NCBI GenBank assembly: GCA_001465935.1
Contig: LNKV01000008.1
Location: forward strand, 186,001 to 250,000
Direction of reading: 5' to 3'
Source: Clarireedia homoeocarpa
Lineage: Eukaryota; Ascomycota; Leotiomycetes; Helotiales; Rutstroemiaceae
Length of the DNA: 64,000 nt
Shown here: positions 11,804 to 23,508 of the stretch, piece by piece
How the letters are laid out: the number at the start of each line of letters is the position of its first letter
Numbering within the stretch: position 1 is the stretch's first letter
The notes under the pieces: model-generated
Database searches by the model: none
What the model was told of the DNA's origin: nothing
What the model saw: only the letters and a program-made list of their open reading frames with translations
Translations under genes and position numbers: made by a program

Positions 11804-12782
11804 GCCAAACAAGTCGCCTACGTAGTCGAGGCTGATATCCAGGGTTAAAGATAGATAGATAGTCGAAAGACCGGAAACCCAAAAACGGGGAACAAAAAAA
11901 AAAAAAAAAAAACGGGGATTTTAAGCGATACACTAAAGGAGAGGAGAGCTTGGAGTAACAAGTACAGTACTGTAACGAGTAAGTTAACGAATAATGAATA
12001 GCCAGCCAGCTAGCTAGCGAGCGAACGCAATGTCTGATTTTACCATTACCATATTTCCCTTCTCCCTTCGCTGCATTACATTGATCCACCATTCTTGCGC
12101 TTTGAAGGCAGATAGCAGTCAGTGATTTACGTACGCCATGAGTCTTTTGCAAGTACCGTACCTCGTGATTTATCAATGTAGACCTGACACCAGCGGACTT
12201 CAAAATCGGAGATTTTCTTTATACACACCACAGAGCCCCCGTGCAACATATATAACTGCACTTATCTAACGCCCGCAGCTCTGCTGCCACCATCTAGCTT
12301 TTCTAATTCACCTTCCGCCCTATGCCCGTACATCAGCAGACACCTCCCCGCATCAAATCCAATCTTGAATAGAACGAAGCAACCGACGGCAAGGGACACA
12401 AACTAAAAGAAGAGAACACAGACACCACCGAAGAGACGCATATAGGTATGGGTGTTCGATGATCAGAAAGCATCTTAAATAGAAATCCCACTAGGAGGCG
12501 GCTACGTTTGTGGATGTTATCATATTTGTTGTTGAACAATATATAAATGTTAAATCCACGAGTCAATCATGTTTGATATCGTAAAATCGTCATCCCATCC
12601 CTCTAGACTCCATACAGTCTTCAATCTATCTCATCTCAAAAGAATAAAGAACGCCATTTTGTTGAAATGCCACCCCATACATAACACGTTGAATGTGCCT
12701 TTCCCGTCCTATTCCTTTACCATGTTGAAACGCTGGATATAATGCTTGTAAATACAAAAATAAAAATGCCATAATTATATGC
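11804..12782. other. intergenic region with A19 homopolymer
   Basis: An uninterrupted run of 19 A (11894-11912) is flanked on both sides by an ACGGGGA-like word. The rest is the 3' flank of the C1-THF synthase gene. The overlapping minus ORF at 11682-12203 is only a translation of these simple repeats. Confidence 0.5.
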
Positions 12783-15700
12783 CTAGAAGAGACCATCGAT
12801 CTCGCCAGTCTCGGTGTCCACATCGACGTTGAGATATCCTGGAGCGGTGGGAAGACCGGGGATGGTTTGGATGTCGGCTGCTAGTGCGTAACTGTGAAGA
12901 GTTAGTAAATTGTAGTGGAAAGGCGAGTGACAGGGGTGAAACTTACAGATAACCCGCACCAGCAGCCAGTCTGACATCCCTAATTGGAACGGTGAACCCA
13001 GTTGGGGCACCCTTGAGATCAGGGTCGTGGGATAAAGAGTATTGAGTCTTTGCAATACAAATCGGAAGGTTACCGAATCCTTGCTTGGTGTACGTGTCAA
13101 CCTTCTTTTGTGCGACTTCACTGAACTCAACCTTATCCGCGCCATACATCTCTTTTCCGATGGCTTCGATTCTGGTCTGAACATCTCCATCAAGGGTGTA
13201 AAGAAGCTTGAAGTTCTTCTCTTTTTCACTTGCAGCAATGACACCCTTAGCGAGATCAACAGCACCCTTTCCACCTTCAGCCCAGTGATTAGCTGGAATG
13301 GCATCTTCGGCACCTGCAGCGATAGCTTCTTCCCGGATAACTTCGATTTCAGCATCAGTGTCAGTTTCGAATTTGTTGATCGCGACAACAACTGGAACAC
13401 CATAGGATTTGGCGTTGGAAATGTGCTTCTTAAGGTTGACACAACCCTTTCGAAGAATCTCAACATTTTCCTCGCGGTAGACCTTGTCAAGGGCTGCACC
13501 AGGAGAAATTGGGGGTCCACCACCGTGAACCTTCAAGGCACGGACAGTGGCGACAACGACAACAACATCGGGTATAAGACCTGAAGATCTGCACTTAATG
13601 TTGAAAAAACGCTCACCGCCCATAGTGAAATCGAATCCGGCTTCAGTGATGACGAAACCGGTCTTCTCGTTATGGTCCTCGTCAAGTTCAGTACCAGCAA
13701 GCTTCAAAGCAAGCTTATCAGCAAGAACGGAAGAAGCACCAATACTAATATTGGCGAATGGACCAGCATGAACAAAGACAGGTGTTCCTTCTAGTGTTTG
13801 CATCAAGTTTGGCTTGATGGCATCTTTCATCAAAGCCGTCAAAGCCCCACCTGCACCAATATCATCACAAGTGACTGGGTCACCACTTCTAGATGTACCA
13901 ATGACCATACGACCAAGTCTTTCTCTCATGTCATTCAGGTCATTGCTGAGGGCAAGGATCGCCATACATTCACTAGCAACAGAAATATCGAAGCCTGTTT
14001 CTCTGGTTTGACCCTTCTCGGTGGGAGCGGTTCCGACGGTGATGCCTCTGAGATGACGGTCGTTAACATCAAGAACACGCCTCCACGTGATTGTGGACGG
14101 ATCGATATCTAGGCGTGCAAATCGGCGAATCTCATCTTCAGTCAGCTCATCGGGGTTTGTTTTGGTGATACCGAGTTTCTTCAGACGACGGAACATGATT
14201 GGTTGAAATTCACGCTTGCCCTTCTTTGATGGCACAAGACGCTTGTAGAGTGCTGCATCCTTTTGAGTGTTCTCATGGAACATTCTGGTCTCAATTGCGG
14301 CAGCGAGCAAGTTGTTGGCAGCAGTGATCGCATGGATATCACCAGTCAAGTGAAGGTTGAATTCATCCATAGGAATAACTTGACTGTATCCACCACCAGC
14401 TGCGCCTCCCTTAATACCAAAGGTAGGTCCTTGACTTGGTTGGCGAACATTTGCAAATGCGATACGGTTGAGGTGGCCTCCTATAGCTTGAGTGATACCC
14501 ATAGTTGTCGTCGATTTACCTTCACCCAAAGGTGTAGGTGTAATACCAGTAACAACGACATAACGTCCATTGCGACGGTGCTCGAGGCGTTTCAGTAATG
14601 AAAGATCCACTTTTGCTTTGTATGCTCCATATGGCTCAAGTTCATGACCAGCAATGCCGACCTCTTGTGCAACGCGTGTAATTTGTTTAGGGTGCTGAGC
14701 TCTGGAGATAGCAATGTCCGACGGGACTGGAGTTTGGAGCTTGAGCGGTAGTGGCAGGATAGCTCTAGCCTTCTGGCGAGCGTAGTAGGAATTTGCAGAA
14801 TCGACCACATTTTGAAGTAACATAGCAACTGTCATTGGACCAACCCCACCGGGAACTGGGGTAATTTGAGACGCGACCTCGGAGGCAGATGCGAAATCGA
14901 CATCTCCAACAAGTCTCTGACCAGATTTCTTCGACTCGTCAGGGATAAAGTTGGTGCCGACATCGATGACGACTGCTCCTGGCTTGAGCCATTCTCCCTT
15001 GACAAAGTTGGCTTTGCCAATAGCTGCGACAAGAACATCTGCATTCTTGATATATTCCTCGAGTCCTTGGGTCTTGGAGTGGCAGACTGTCACTGTGGCA
15101 TCGGCATTCTTGAGAAGATAGCTGACAGGACTTCCGACAATGTCACTCCGTCCAAGAACAACTGCATTCTTTCCCTTTAGATCAACACCACTCTCCTCGA
15201 GCAAGACCATAACACCTTTCGGTGTGCATGGCGTGAAAAGTGGGTGTCCTCCACGCTTTGCAAGCTCTCCAATGTTGGTAGCTCCAAATCCATCCACATC
15301 CTTCTCATCGGCTACAGCAGATGTAATAGCATATTCAGAAAGGTGCTTGGGGACCGGTAATTGGACAAGGATACCGTGGACCGCAGGATCGTAGTTCAGA
15401 CGAGTAATGGTTTCGAGGAGCTCGGCTTCGGTAACGGATTCGGGGAATTGTAGAAGTTCACAATCGATGCTTGCCTGGCAGTTGCGTATTGTAAGCCAAA
15501 GTCGATTTAATCATAGCTCAGCACATGAGCTTACCTCTTCCGCTGCCTTCAACTTCATGCGAACGTACGTAGCTAAGGATTATCAATGAGTCACAATCAC
15601 GAAGAATCCAGTCACAGAAACCTACTTGAATCAGAGCGATCACCAACTGCGAAGGATCAAATTAGTCAAGTTGCAATTACGATACTGGAAAGGGAAAACT

Positions 15701-16180
15701 ACCTTGAATGATCTTCAACGAGGGCTTGTACCTTGGATTTGATTTCTGCGTGGCCTCAATCTCAGCATGAAGCTTCTCACGAATTTTCTTCGCGATGGCA
15801 GTACCATCAATCTTTGTAGCTGCCATAGCTGCAGAAGTAGATGAGAAGTGCCTGGTGCTGCTGCTGCTGCTGCTGCTGCTTTGAAGAGTTATGGGAGACG
15901 CCAGGGAGATTCTGGTGGGGGAAGAAAAAGTCGAGGGAGAAAATTGACCCCGCAATTCGAGGATTTGCCTAACAGCTCGGTCGGCGGAGACCGAAGGAGC
16001 CCGGGAAGTCAAGAAGGGACGAATTTGCGGAGAGAGCTGATGGATTGCTGATGCCCTTGGGGTCAAAATTGCATGAGACCGGGGCTTGGCAGAACAGCTC
16101 AGAGATGAGGCTCGCATGTACACGAGCTGAGACTGGATGCGGGATGCACCGCATGTTTGGGTTCGGTTGCCGATGAACAT
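12783..16180 (-). CDS. C1-tetrahydrofolate synthase (trifunctional), dual start
   Basis: Minus-strand exons are 16180-15703, 15646-15626, 15572-15535, 15474-12947 and 12891-12783. All have GT-AG ends and keep phase, giving 1057 residues from the first in-frame ATG. Residues 1-118 form a basic, Ser-rich mitochondrial presequence. Met119 (ATG at 15826) starts MAATKIDGTAIAKKIREKL, the usual start of a cytosolic enzyme (939 residues). The dehydrogenase/cyclohydrolase half shows Y-V-R-M-K with the catalytic Tyr and Lys, LVQLPVP, KDVDGF and PGGVGPMTVAML. The formyl-THF synthetase half has the P-loop TPLGEGKSTTT. Known: it interconverts 5,10-methylene-, 5,10-methenyl- and 10-formyl-THF and formate with NADP and ATP, supplying purine and mitochondrial one-carbon units. 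Yeast uses two genes (ADE3, MIS1); one gene with two starts is inferred here. Confidence 0.93.
15854..15880. repeat. CTG/GCT trinucleotide tract coding poly-Ser
   Basis: An uninterrupted trinucleotide run within the presequence exon of the C1-THF synthase gene encodes about eight consecutive serines, just upstream of the internal cytosolic start. Such tracts vary in length between strains. Confidence 0.8.
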
Positions 16181-16246
16181 CTTCGGGGACTTTCCAACTG
16201 CGTGTAGTCTAACGAATGAGATTGACGTAAATGTTATACAGCACAA

Positions 16247-16951
16247 CTTGAGCCCGTTGAATGACTACCACGAGGAGAATGGAAATATGTACAATTGAAT
16301 GAGAGGAATAGAAGATTGAGAAGCAATTGATCTTTATCTTTTTCTCAAAGGGACAGCTTAGAGGGATGAGTCAACGAAACCCATAAAACCACTTGCGACG
16401 CGAAAAATCGGTAGATGCGGTGCGGTGCCTTTAGATGGACCTTCTGCGGAGTCTGGATGGAATTGCCTTGTGAATATTTTTCTTCAGCCATTTTCCCAAT
16501 TCCACCTCCACCTCCCCAACCTTGCACTGCACTGCACCGCACCGCACCGCACTCCATGGCTCCTTCGTATTAATCTTTTTGGTGCTTTGCTGAGGAAAAA
16601 AGTCTCCAGCTCAAGGTTCGCGTGCATGGTCCTGTGGTAGTCACAGTCGTAGTGGATCATTTTGTTCCGAGTAAGAGTAAGTCAAGTTAGTCACTGGTAT
16701 AGTCCCTGGTACGAAGTAGTCCCTGGTAGTTCAAGTCGCCCGCCTCGTCCGCATCTGGGCCTTAAATTGGGTACTCGCTTGTGATTGGCTCATCATAGCA
16801 CACACTTGAAGAGTCAAATCGCCAGGCGACATCGAACTTTTTGAGGGGCACGAAACTTCTAAGCCTACTCCGTCAACAACACTTAAAGCAACCTCTCTCC
16901 TTCCCAACATCTATCTTGCGGTCCCAGTAAATTCAATACGGAATCGCAAAT
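16247..16951. promoter_or_regulatory. divergent intergenic region, C1-THF synthase / eIF3i
   Basis: Two housekeeping genes start on opposite sides. A GCACTGCACTGCACCGCACCGCAC-type pentamer tract lies near 16520-16550, and short AGTCACTGGT/AGTCCCTGGT repeats lie near 16690-16730. No gene is supported. Confidence 0.5.
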
Positions 16952-18174
16952 ATGAGACCTATTCTCCTACAAGGACATGTCAGTAAAAACTGCTCTTTGT
17001 TGGCTCTAGCCGCTCCCATCACTAACAAACACACAGGAGCGGGCTCTGACCCAAATCAGGTAGACAGCAACTTTTCGGATCGTGGCGCATTAAATTTTGA
17101 CTGTCAAACAGATACAATAGAGATGGCGACATCATTTTCTCCTGTGCCAAGGATCAGCACATTTGCGCCTGGTTCGCCCACAACGGAGAGAGATTAGGAA
17201 CATACCACGGCCATCAGGGAGCGATATGGACTGTTGATGTGGACCCAACAACCACCATCATCGCAAGTGGAGCAGCAGATAACACAGTTCGATTATGGGA
17301 TGTGAAGTCAGGAAAGTGCCTGAAGACCTGGGACTTCAACACTGCTGTCAAGCGAGTCGAATTCAACGAGGATGCCACCCAATTATTGGCTGTTACAGAA
17401 CAACGTATGGGTTTCTTGGGAACCATCGTGGTTCTGGATATCAACTTGGATGTCAACGGTCCACAATCCGACGACCGTGCCATGACCATCACCTGCGCCG
17501 AGAGTAAGGCTACTGTTGCCGGATGGAGTTATATGTCGAAATATATCATTGCAGGACACGAGGATGGAAGCGTCTCGCAATACGACGGGAAGGTATGGGT
17601 ATCGCCCTGAATTAGCTGGTATGATTGCTCACAGAATCATAGACTGGCGAGCAACTCGACAACTCTCAAATTCACGAACCAGATATGCCGATCACAGATC
17701 TCCAATGGTCATCAGACAGGACATACTTCATTACTGCATCAAAAGACAAGACTGCTAAGGTTGGTTTCTATGTAGGGTAGGTAGGGACAACAGTGAAAAA
17801 GCTAACATTTTCAGCTTGTCAATGCCCGGGACCTTGAGGTCATGAAGACATACGTAGCAGACACACCACTCAACAGTGCGTCCATTACACCCAAAAAGGA
17901 CTTCGTCATCCTTGGAGGTGGTCAAGCTGCCATGGATGTCACCAGAACCTCAGCTCGTCAAGGTAAATTCGAAGCCAGATTCTACCACAAGATCTTCGAA
18001 GAGGAGATTGGTAGAGTTCGTGGACATTTCGGCCCTCTAAACACTGTTTCCGTGGACCCAACAGGAAAAGGATATGCAAGTGGTGGTGAGGATGGTTACG
18101 TACGTGTGCACCAGTTCGACAAGGGATATTTCGACTTCACGTATGAAGTTGAGAGACAAGCTAGACAACAGTAA
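16952..18174 (+). CDS. tif34: translation initiation factor eIF3 subunit i (TIF34-like)
   Basis: Exons are 16952-16978, 17037-17059, 17112-17592, 17643-17759 and 17815-18174 (335 residues). The protein starts MRPILLQGHERALTQIRYN, the conserved eIF3i N-terminus, and is built of WD40 repeats with clear cores: GHQGAIWTVDVDP, SGAADNTVRLWDV, ITASKDKTAKL, GHFGPLNTVSVDPTGKGYASGGEDGYVRVH. The region TSARQGKFEARFYHKIFEEEIGRVRGHFGPLN is highly characteristic of eIF3i orthologues. Known: a seven-bladed propeller in the eIF3 complex that binds eIF3b and eIF3g during 48S assembly. Two tiny 5' exons are typical. Length matches the family. Confidence 0.96.
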
Positions 18175-18838
18175 TTCCGTTTATTGGGCTTGTAGGAAAT
18201 GTGCATTTGCGGGCGTTTGTGGATCAAATCAAAGAGGCTTGTAGAATTTAGAAGCATGATCTTCTGGAACAAGAGCCTTTAAATGAGTGAGGCTTCGTGG
18301 CTTTATTACACCCGCTAGCAGTTCTGACGGACAGATGGATAACACAACTCGTAGCCATTAGGAAAGAACAGGAGTGTGGTTACCAACAAAGATTTGAATG
18401 AACTGTATGAAGGCTACCTTTTACGACACAGAAGATCAAGCACTACGTATGAGACATAATGTGAGCACTGATTATTCAAGAGCTTGAGACAGTTATAACG
18501 ACGAACGGGCACCTCATTATTCAACTGACCATGGCGATATTGCAATTGTATAATTGATGAATCTAATCTAGCAAAACCGTAGGTTAGGTATCTAGGCCCA
18601 AATTATTGTCCCAAGCGCAGCGTATTTTTTTTCTGCACACTGTAACGGCGCGGTAGATTCAAAAACCCTATCAAGCGGGACAGTTACCTTACCGCCTTCC
18701 ATTCGCCTTTTTAGGTAAAGTGTCTGCCGAAGTGGACCCACTCGACAAGAAAATATTCAATTCATATCGAAGGAAGATACTCAATTGTCTTCACAACCAA
18801 TTCTACTTCCCGCCAACTGTGAATCGACAGAACTCAAG
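18175..18838. other. intergenic region
   Basis: The 3' flank of eIF3i and the promoter of the RRM nucleolar gene. No gene or clear regulatory motif is visible. Confidence 0.5.
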
Positions 18839-20252
18839 ATGGCGAAAGAAGCTCAAGTACAGAAGAAGCGCAAAGGTTCGTAATATGCTTTGGTAATTCA
18901 ATTTATGTGAATGGTATGCTAATACAGTATGTTAATTTAGCCTCTGCAGTTTCTGCGGCACCGGCAGATGAGGTTGCGAAGTTGAAGAAGGTTAAGAAGT
19001 TGGATGCGGAAGTTAAGCAGATTCCGGAGAAGAAACGCAAAGGTACGCTGATTCTATTTTGGGCGTGGCTTGCGTGGCAATGGCTGATTGGAATTGAATG
19101 GAATTAGCTGCGGAGGAAGTTGCGCCGGTAGCTGTTAAGAAAACCAAGACTCCGCCAAAGTCCTCGAAGGACGTTGCGGCTACGGAGAAGAAGCTCAAGG
19201 CTGTCAAAGCAATTGTTGAGAAGAAATCGAAATCGAAGAAATCCAAGGAGCCTGAACCAGAACCTGAGTCGAGCGAAGACGAGGAAGAAGCAGTAGATGA
19301 TTCCGCTGTGGCTGAAGCGCAGGATGATGAGGACGACGAGGACTCGGAGGAAGATGACCAAACAGAGGCTCTTCTGAAGGGCTTCGAGTCCGATGGCGAT
19401 GAGGAAGAAAACGCAAAGGAGGGCGGACTTGAAGAAGGGCAACCCGTCCCCAATGCGCTCGAGAAGCTCTCAAAGAAAGAAAAGAAAGCCATCAGGAAAG
19501 CTGCAGAGAAGGCGGCTGATGAGAAACCAGGCGTCGTTTATATTGGACGTATTCCCCACGGTTTCTACGAAAACGAGATGAAAGCATATTTCTCCCAATT
19601 CGGTAACATCCTCAAAATCCGCATGTCAAGAAATAGAAAGTCTGGTGCTAGTAAGCACTATGCGTGGATACAATTCGAGAGCAAGGGTGTCGCAGAAATT
19701 GTGGCCAAAACAATGGACAATTATCTCTTGTTCAATCACATTCTCAAAGTCAAGCTCGTAGCAGATGAGCAAATCTCACCCGACCTCTTCAAAGGCGCCA
19801 ACCGACGATTCAAGAAAGTCCCCTGGAACAAGATCGAAGGCCGCAAACTTGAGCAAGGTGCCAGTGAAGACCAATGGGAAAAGCGAATAGCTAAGGCGGA
19901 GAAGAAGCGCGCGAAGAAGTTGGAGAAATTACAGGCGATGGACTACGAGTTCGACGCGCCGCAACTCAAGTCCGCTAAAGGCGTAGCTAAAAAGCCGGCT
20001 GCGAAGATCACTGAAAATGGCGAGGAGGATGAGGAAACAGCAACGGCAGAGGAAGAAACTAAAGCTATCGAAGCTCCACCTGCGCCGGTAGTTGAGGAGC
20101 CAGTTAAGAAGAAGAAGAAGGTTAAGAAGACGAAGGTTGTGGAAGAACTTCCCGATGCGACAGTTGTGGCGGAAACGACTGTTACAACTGAGGAAGTTGT
20201 GGAGAAGCCAAAGGAGAAGAAAACTAAGAAGGCTAAGAAGGCCAAGGCTTGA
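18839..20252 (+). CDS. nop15: Nop15/NIFK-like nucleolar RRM protein (60S biogenesis)
   Basis: Exons are 18839-18875, 18941-19042 and 19108-20252 (427 residues), with each join restoring an Ala codon. The N-terminus is Lys-rich, followed by an acidic block (SSEDEEEAVDDS, EDDQTEALL). One RRM at about residues 188-265 has RNP2 VVYIGRIPHGF and RNP1-like KHYAWIQFES. After it comes the Nop15/NIFK signature LLFNHILKVKLV, with NRRFKKVPWNKIEGRKLEQ downstream. The tail is Lys/Glu/Val-rich, low complexity and likely disordered. Known: Nop15 and human NIFK bind the pre-rRNA ITS2 region and are needed for 60S maturation. The fungal version here has longer charged arms than yeast Nop15 (220 residues). Confidence 0.9.
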
Positions 20253-20629
20253 GTAAAGCTAGTTGCAATTGTGTATTGATGTGCTGTCGCTTGTAGCTAA
20301 TTGAATGATACACCTGGAGTTATGAGAGAGAAAAAGTCAACACTGTTGGTGGGAAAGAAGAAAAGGAAAGTGAGATACCGGTGGGCATGTTGCTGTATTA
20401 CTTCAATGTCAGGCTCATATTGCTTTATATATCTGTGCTCATGAATGAAGATACATAGCTAGCTACAACAGACCTCAAAGTAACGTACATGTAAATCGAC
20501 CATCTCTTGAGCTGATGATGATATATAATGCGTCTATCTCTAGAACAACAAACATGTTTACATTTCTATTCTTCCCAAAACTCCTTTCTCAGTACGCTTC
20601 TATAATCTAACCCAAATGTCCCCCTCCTC
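20253..20629. other. convergent 3' intergenic region
   Basis: The convergent 3' ends of the RRM gene and the transporter gene meet here. I see nothing beyond AT-rich 3' flank sequence. Confidence 0.5.
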
Positions 20630-22404
20630 CTACACACACTGCGTATTACCCCCTTCATTCCTAATCATCTTCCCCACCGCCTGCAGCAAACTAATGCCCA
20701 TCACTATACCTCCAAATCCTACACACGCGACCGCCATACCCGTCCTCCAACTCCTACTACTCAACCGAATATAACACAACGGTGGCAATATGTACGCCAA
20801 CGCACACGCGCTCGTCGCGCCAATCAACTCAAACACCGCGCCTAAATCGCACGTCACAAGACTAATCCCCATCGCAGTAACCACCAACGCACTTGTGAAG
20901 ATGAGGTGCAAATGCATGTTGAAGGGGTCTCCTGGGAACCAATAGTGGAGCATGACTTCACGGCAGACGAAAGCTTCAAGCGGGAGGGTAGTCAGCATGT
21001 TGAGGCCGAAGCATAGACGAGCAAGGTTTACGAGGGGGTTGCTGGAGGGGAAGTTGTTGAGGACGTTGCCGAGGGTGAGGGAGCCGAAGGTAAGGAAGCC
21101 GGAGAGAGCCATCAGGAGGCAGGCGAGCATGGAGATGCCGGTGCTGTAGTGGGTTACACGGGAGAATCGGTCGATGGTGGGGGTCTGGAGGGAGCCGTAG
21201 ATTAGGAGGGAGTTGTGGTGGCAGACGAATGCTGGAGAGGGGGGTAGGGGTTAGTGGGGTGTTGAGAGGGGATGGGGAGAATGAGAGTAGGAGGGGTGGG
21301 CAGCTTACCAAATGATATTACGCCGATGGCTTGGAAAATTCCATCGTTGATGGTAAGGAGGGGCGTTGAGAATGTGCCCCTGCTTTCAGAGGGTACCGTA
21401 AACCCTTGAGTAACAACCGTAAATAAAATAATAAGCATGCTGATCAATGCTAACGTGCTTGCTTTTGCCAACTATATCCGTTAGCATCATGCCATAACAT
21501 CTCTCTATCTTCACCTATTCAGCTCCCAAGAACTTACTTTGGCAATATCTCTATACAGACTTAACGGATAACTAATCCCCAGCACAAAAACCACAATACA
21601 ACCCCTCCTATCCGCCAACAGTCCCAGCACAGGAACCTCCCTCAACCCAGGCCAAACAGCCGTCAGCACATGTGGAATTGAGTCCCCCACAATGATACAA
21701 AAGGCAATCATGCCGCCAAACGCAAACGCCCACTGCGCAACACTAATCGCAATCAGACCCGTCTTCCCAAAACAGAACTCTACCGTGCCCTGAAAGCTAT
21801 CTCTCCCGCTCAACTTGCTATTTATAACAATCAGACGGATCGTCCAGTCGACGGTTATCGTCAAGCATATTAGGAGGATTACACCGGTGAGTAGACCAGC
21901 TTGTCGGAATGCGTATGGTTGGCCGATGATTCCTGCGCCGATGATCGAGTTCGCCATGTTCATGAATGCGTTGCGCAGGTTGGATTTGGGTCGGGAGCGC
22001 TCGCGCTCGGCCCACGAGTGCATGTCGTCATCGTTGGCGCCCCAGGGATTGGATGCGACAGTTACGGAGGGGGCTTCTATGCCTGTTAGGAGGGGTGTGA
22101 ATTGTTGAGTGCGAGAGGAGGGGTGTGCGGCTGTGGGAGATCGAGTGACATCGTCGTAGGGTGGTGGACCGTCATTTTCGTTGCGGTCATGAGTAGGAGA
22201 GACATCGGATAGAGGTGGCAGATCGAATCGCACTCGATTGGGTGTTCGTGGTGTGTGAGGATTTGGCTCTTGGCCGGCATGAACTATGATATCCTCGTCG
22301 TCGCTGACATCTTGATCAGCTAGAAGACCACGATCTTCTTCGGCATTGTGAGCTTCTTCGCCCTCGCTATTTCGCTGGCTGCTATTAGTTTTGGCTTTTG
22401 CCAT
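20630..22404 (-). CDS. amino acid/polyamine transporter, AAAP (SLC38/AVT) family
   Basis: Minus-strand exons are 22404-21538, 21471-21309 and 21231-20630 (543 residues). The first in-frame ATG is at 22404; the frame is open further upstream but without an ATG. The cytosolic N-terminus of about 150 residues is Pro/Asp/Ser-rich. Next comes the family signature SIIGAGIIGQPYAFRQAG at the first helix and about ten further hydrophobic segments, including FAFGGMIAFCIIVGDSIPH and GVISFAFVCHHNSLLIYGSL. The latter is rebuilt only by the second splice, which supports the model. Known relatives: yeast Avt5/Avt6/Avt7 export neutral or acidic amino acids from the vacuole, and SLC38 carriers do related work in animals. 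A vacuolar location is inferred; the substrate is unknown. Confidence 0.9.
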
Positions 22405-23508
22405 TATTGCTATCGTGGGAGCATTGTGTTTTTGCAATTGATGCTGTGGTGAGAGTTGCGTAAGGTGAGACTGCGCCGTCGCTCTGGCCACAAATCGAAG
22501 GTACTAATCCTTGTAATTGCGGATGTAAGCGGCCGCATGCGGAACGTTGTTCAAAAATAGCAAAGTTTGTTTCAAAAACTCGGGCACATCCACGTCTATG
22601 GATTTAATATATTCATGTTGTATATGGAATTGCATTCAAAGATGTCTCTTCACAGCAAACTCAAGTTTACAAATCCCCACTTGCAACTTTAAAAAGCACA
22701 TCCTGCGCTTCCTCCCAAAGCATCTTCTCGTCCATCGCTCGCAAGTTCTCCCCGCCACGGGTGACTGTCAAAAAGCGATTGACAGCCAACGTCCCAATCT
22801 TACTAGCAAAAGAAACCCTTCCATGGGAAAAAATGAATTTCCGTTTCCGAGCTTGGGACAGAGAAGAAAGGTGAGGAATATCTGGACGGTCTTTTGAGAA
22901 ATGCTCTTGCAATAGAATTTATCGGCAACAAGCCGGTTTTATCGACCAACGAGCCAACTTCGAAACCTTGCAACGTTTTCGGAGGGCAATATCCATGAGA
23001 AGCGCTGGTACATAAAGCGATTGACAAGAAACCAATTCTCTTCGGTGAGTAGGTTTGCTATCCCAACAACGCCTTGTTCATTCAGTGCTGATTAGCGGAG
23101 GTAACTTCAAGTTCGTTTCGTTGATGATTATTCTTGCAAAGTGGCATGGTTTTTCGGTCCAAGGTAGTCCTTGTGAACAGCTGCGTACAACTACTACTTC
23201 TTCAATGATCACCTGAGCAGTGAGACTCAATAAGCCGACAAAGGCGGCATTGTCTACACTGTACAGTATTTGACGCACCATTGTTAGGTATGTCTGAACA
23301 ACGAAAAGATTCTGCCTACATGGAAAACCGACCTCGGAACTTCTATTTCATGGTCCCTATAATCATGATACTTGTATTTCAAGTTACTCAAATTTCGGTA
23401 GCCTTCCATCGCATTGATAAATTCCAGGAATTGTGAACCAAAGCAAATCCTTCAAGAATTAATCACGATTACAATCTTTATACGGATACTAGGGTAATCA
23501 AGATAACT
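22405..23508. other. divergent intergenic region, unassigned
   Basis: Between the transporter and the exonuclease-like gene are several short minus-strand frames (22667-22912, 22803-23027, 23078-23281). Some look mildly protein-like but cannot be joined by convincing splice sites and match no family I know. The words TGTCAATCGCTTTATG and TGTCAATCGCTTTTTG occur on the minus strand near 23025 and 22775. It could be a decayed small gene. Confidence 0.4.

Noticed and set aside
16181..16246. Extension of the C1-THF synthase start to 16246
   Set aside because: The codon at 16246 is TTG, not ATG; the first in-frame ATG is at 16180.
22667..23281. Possible small minus-strand gene built from three short frames
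   Set aside because: The pieces look mildly protein-like (for example KIGTLAVNRFLTV), but no GT-AG chain joins them in frame and no family is recognised.
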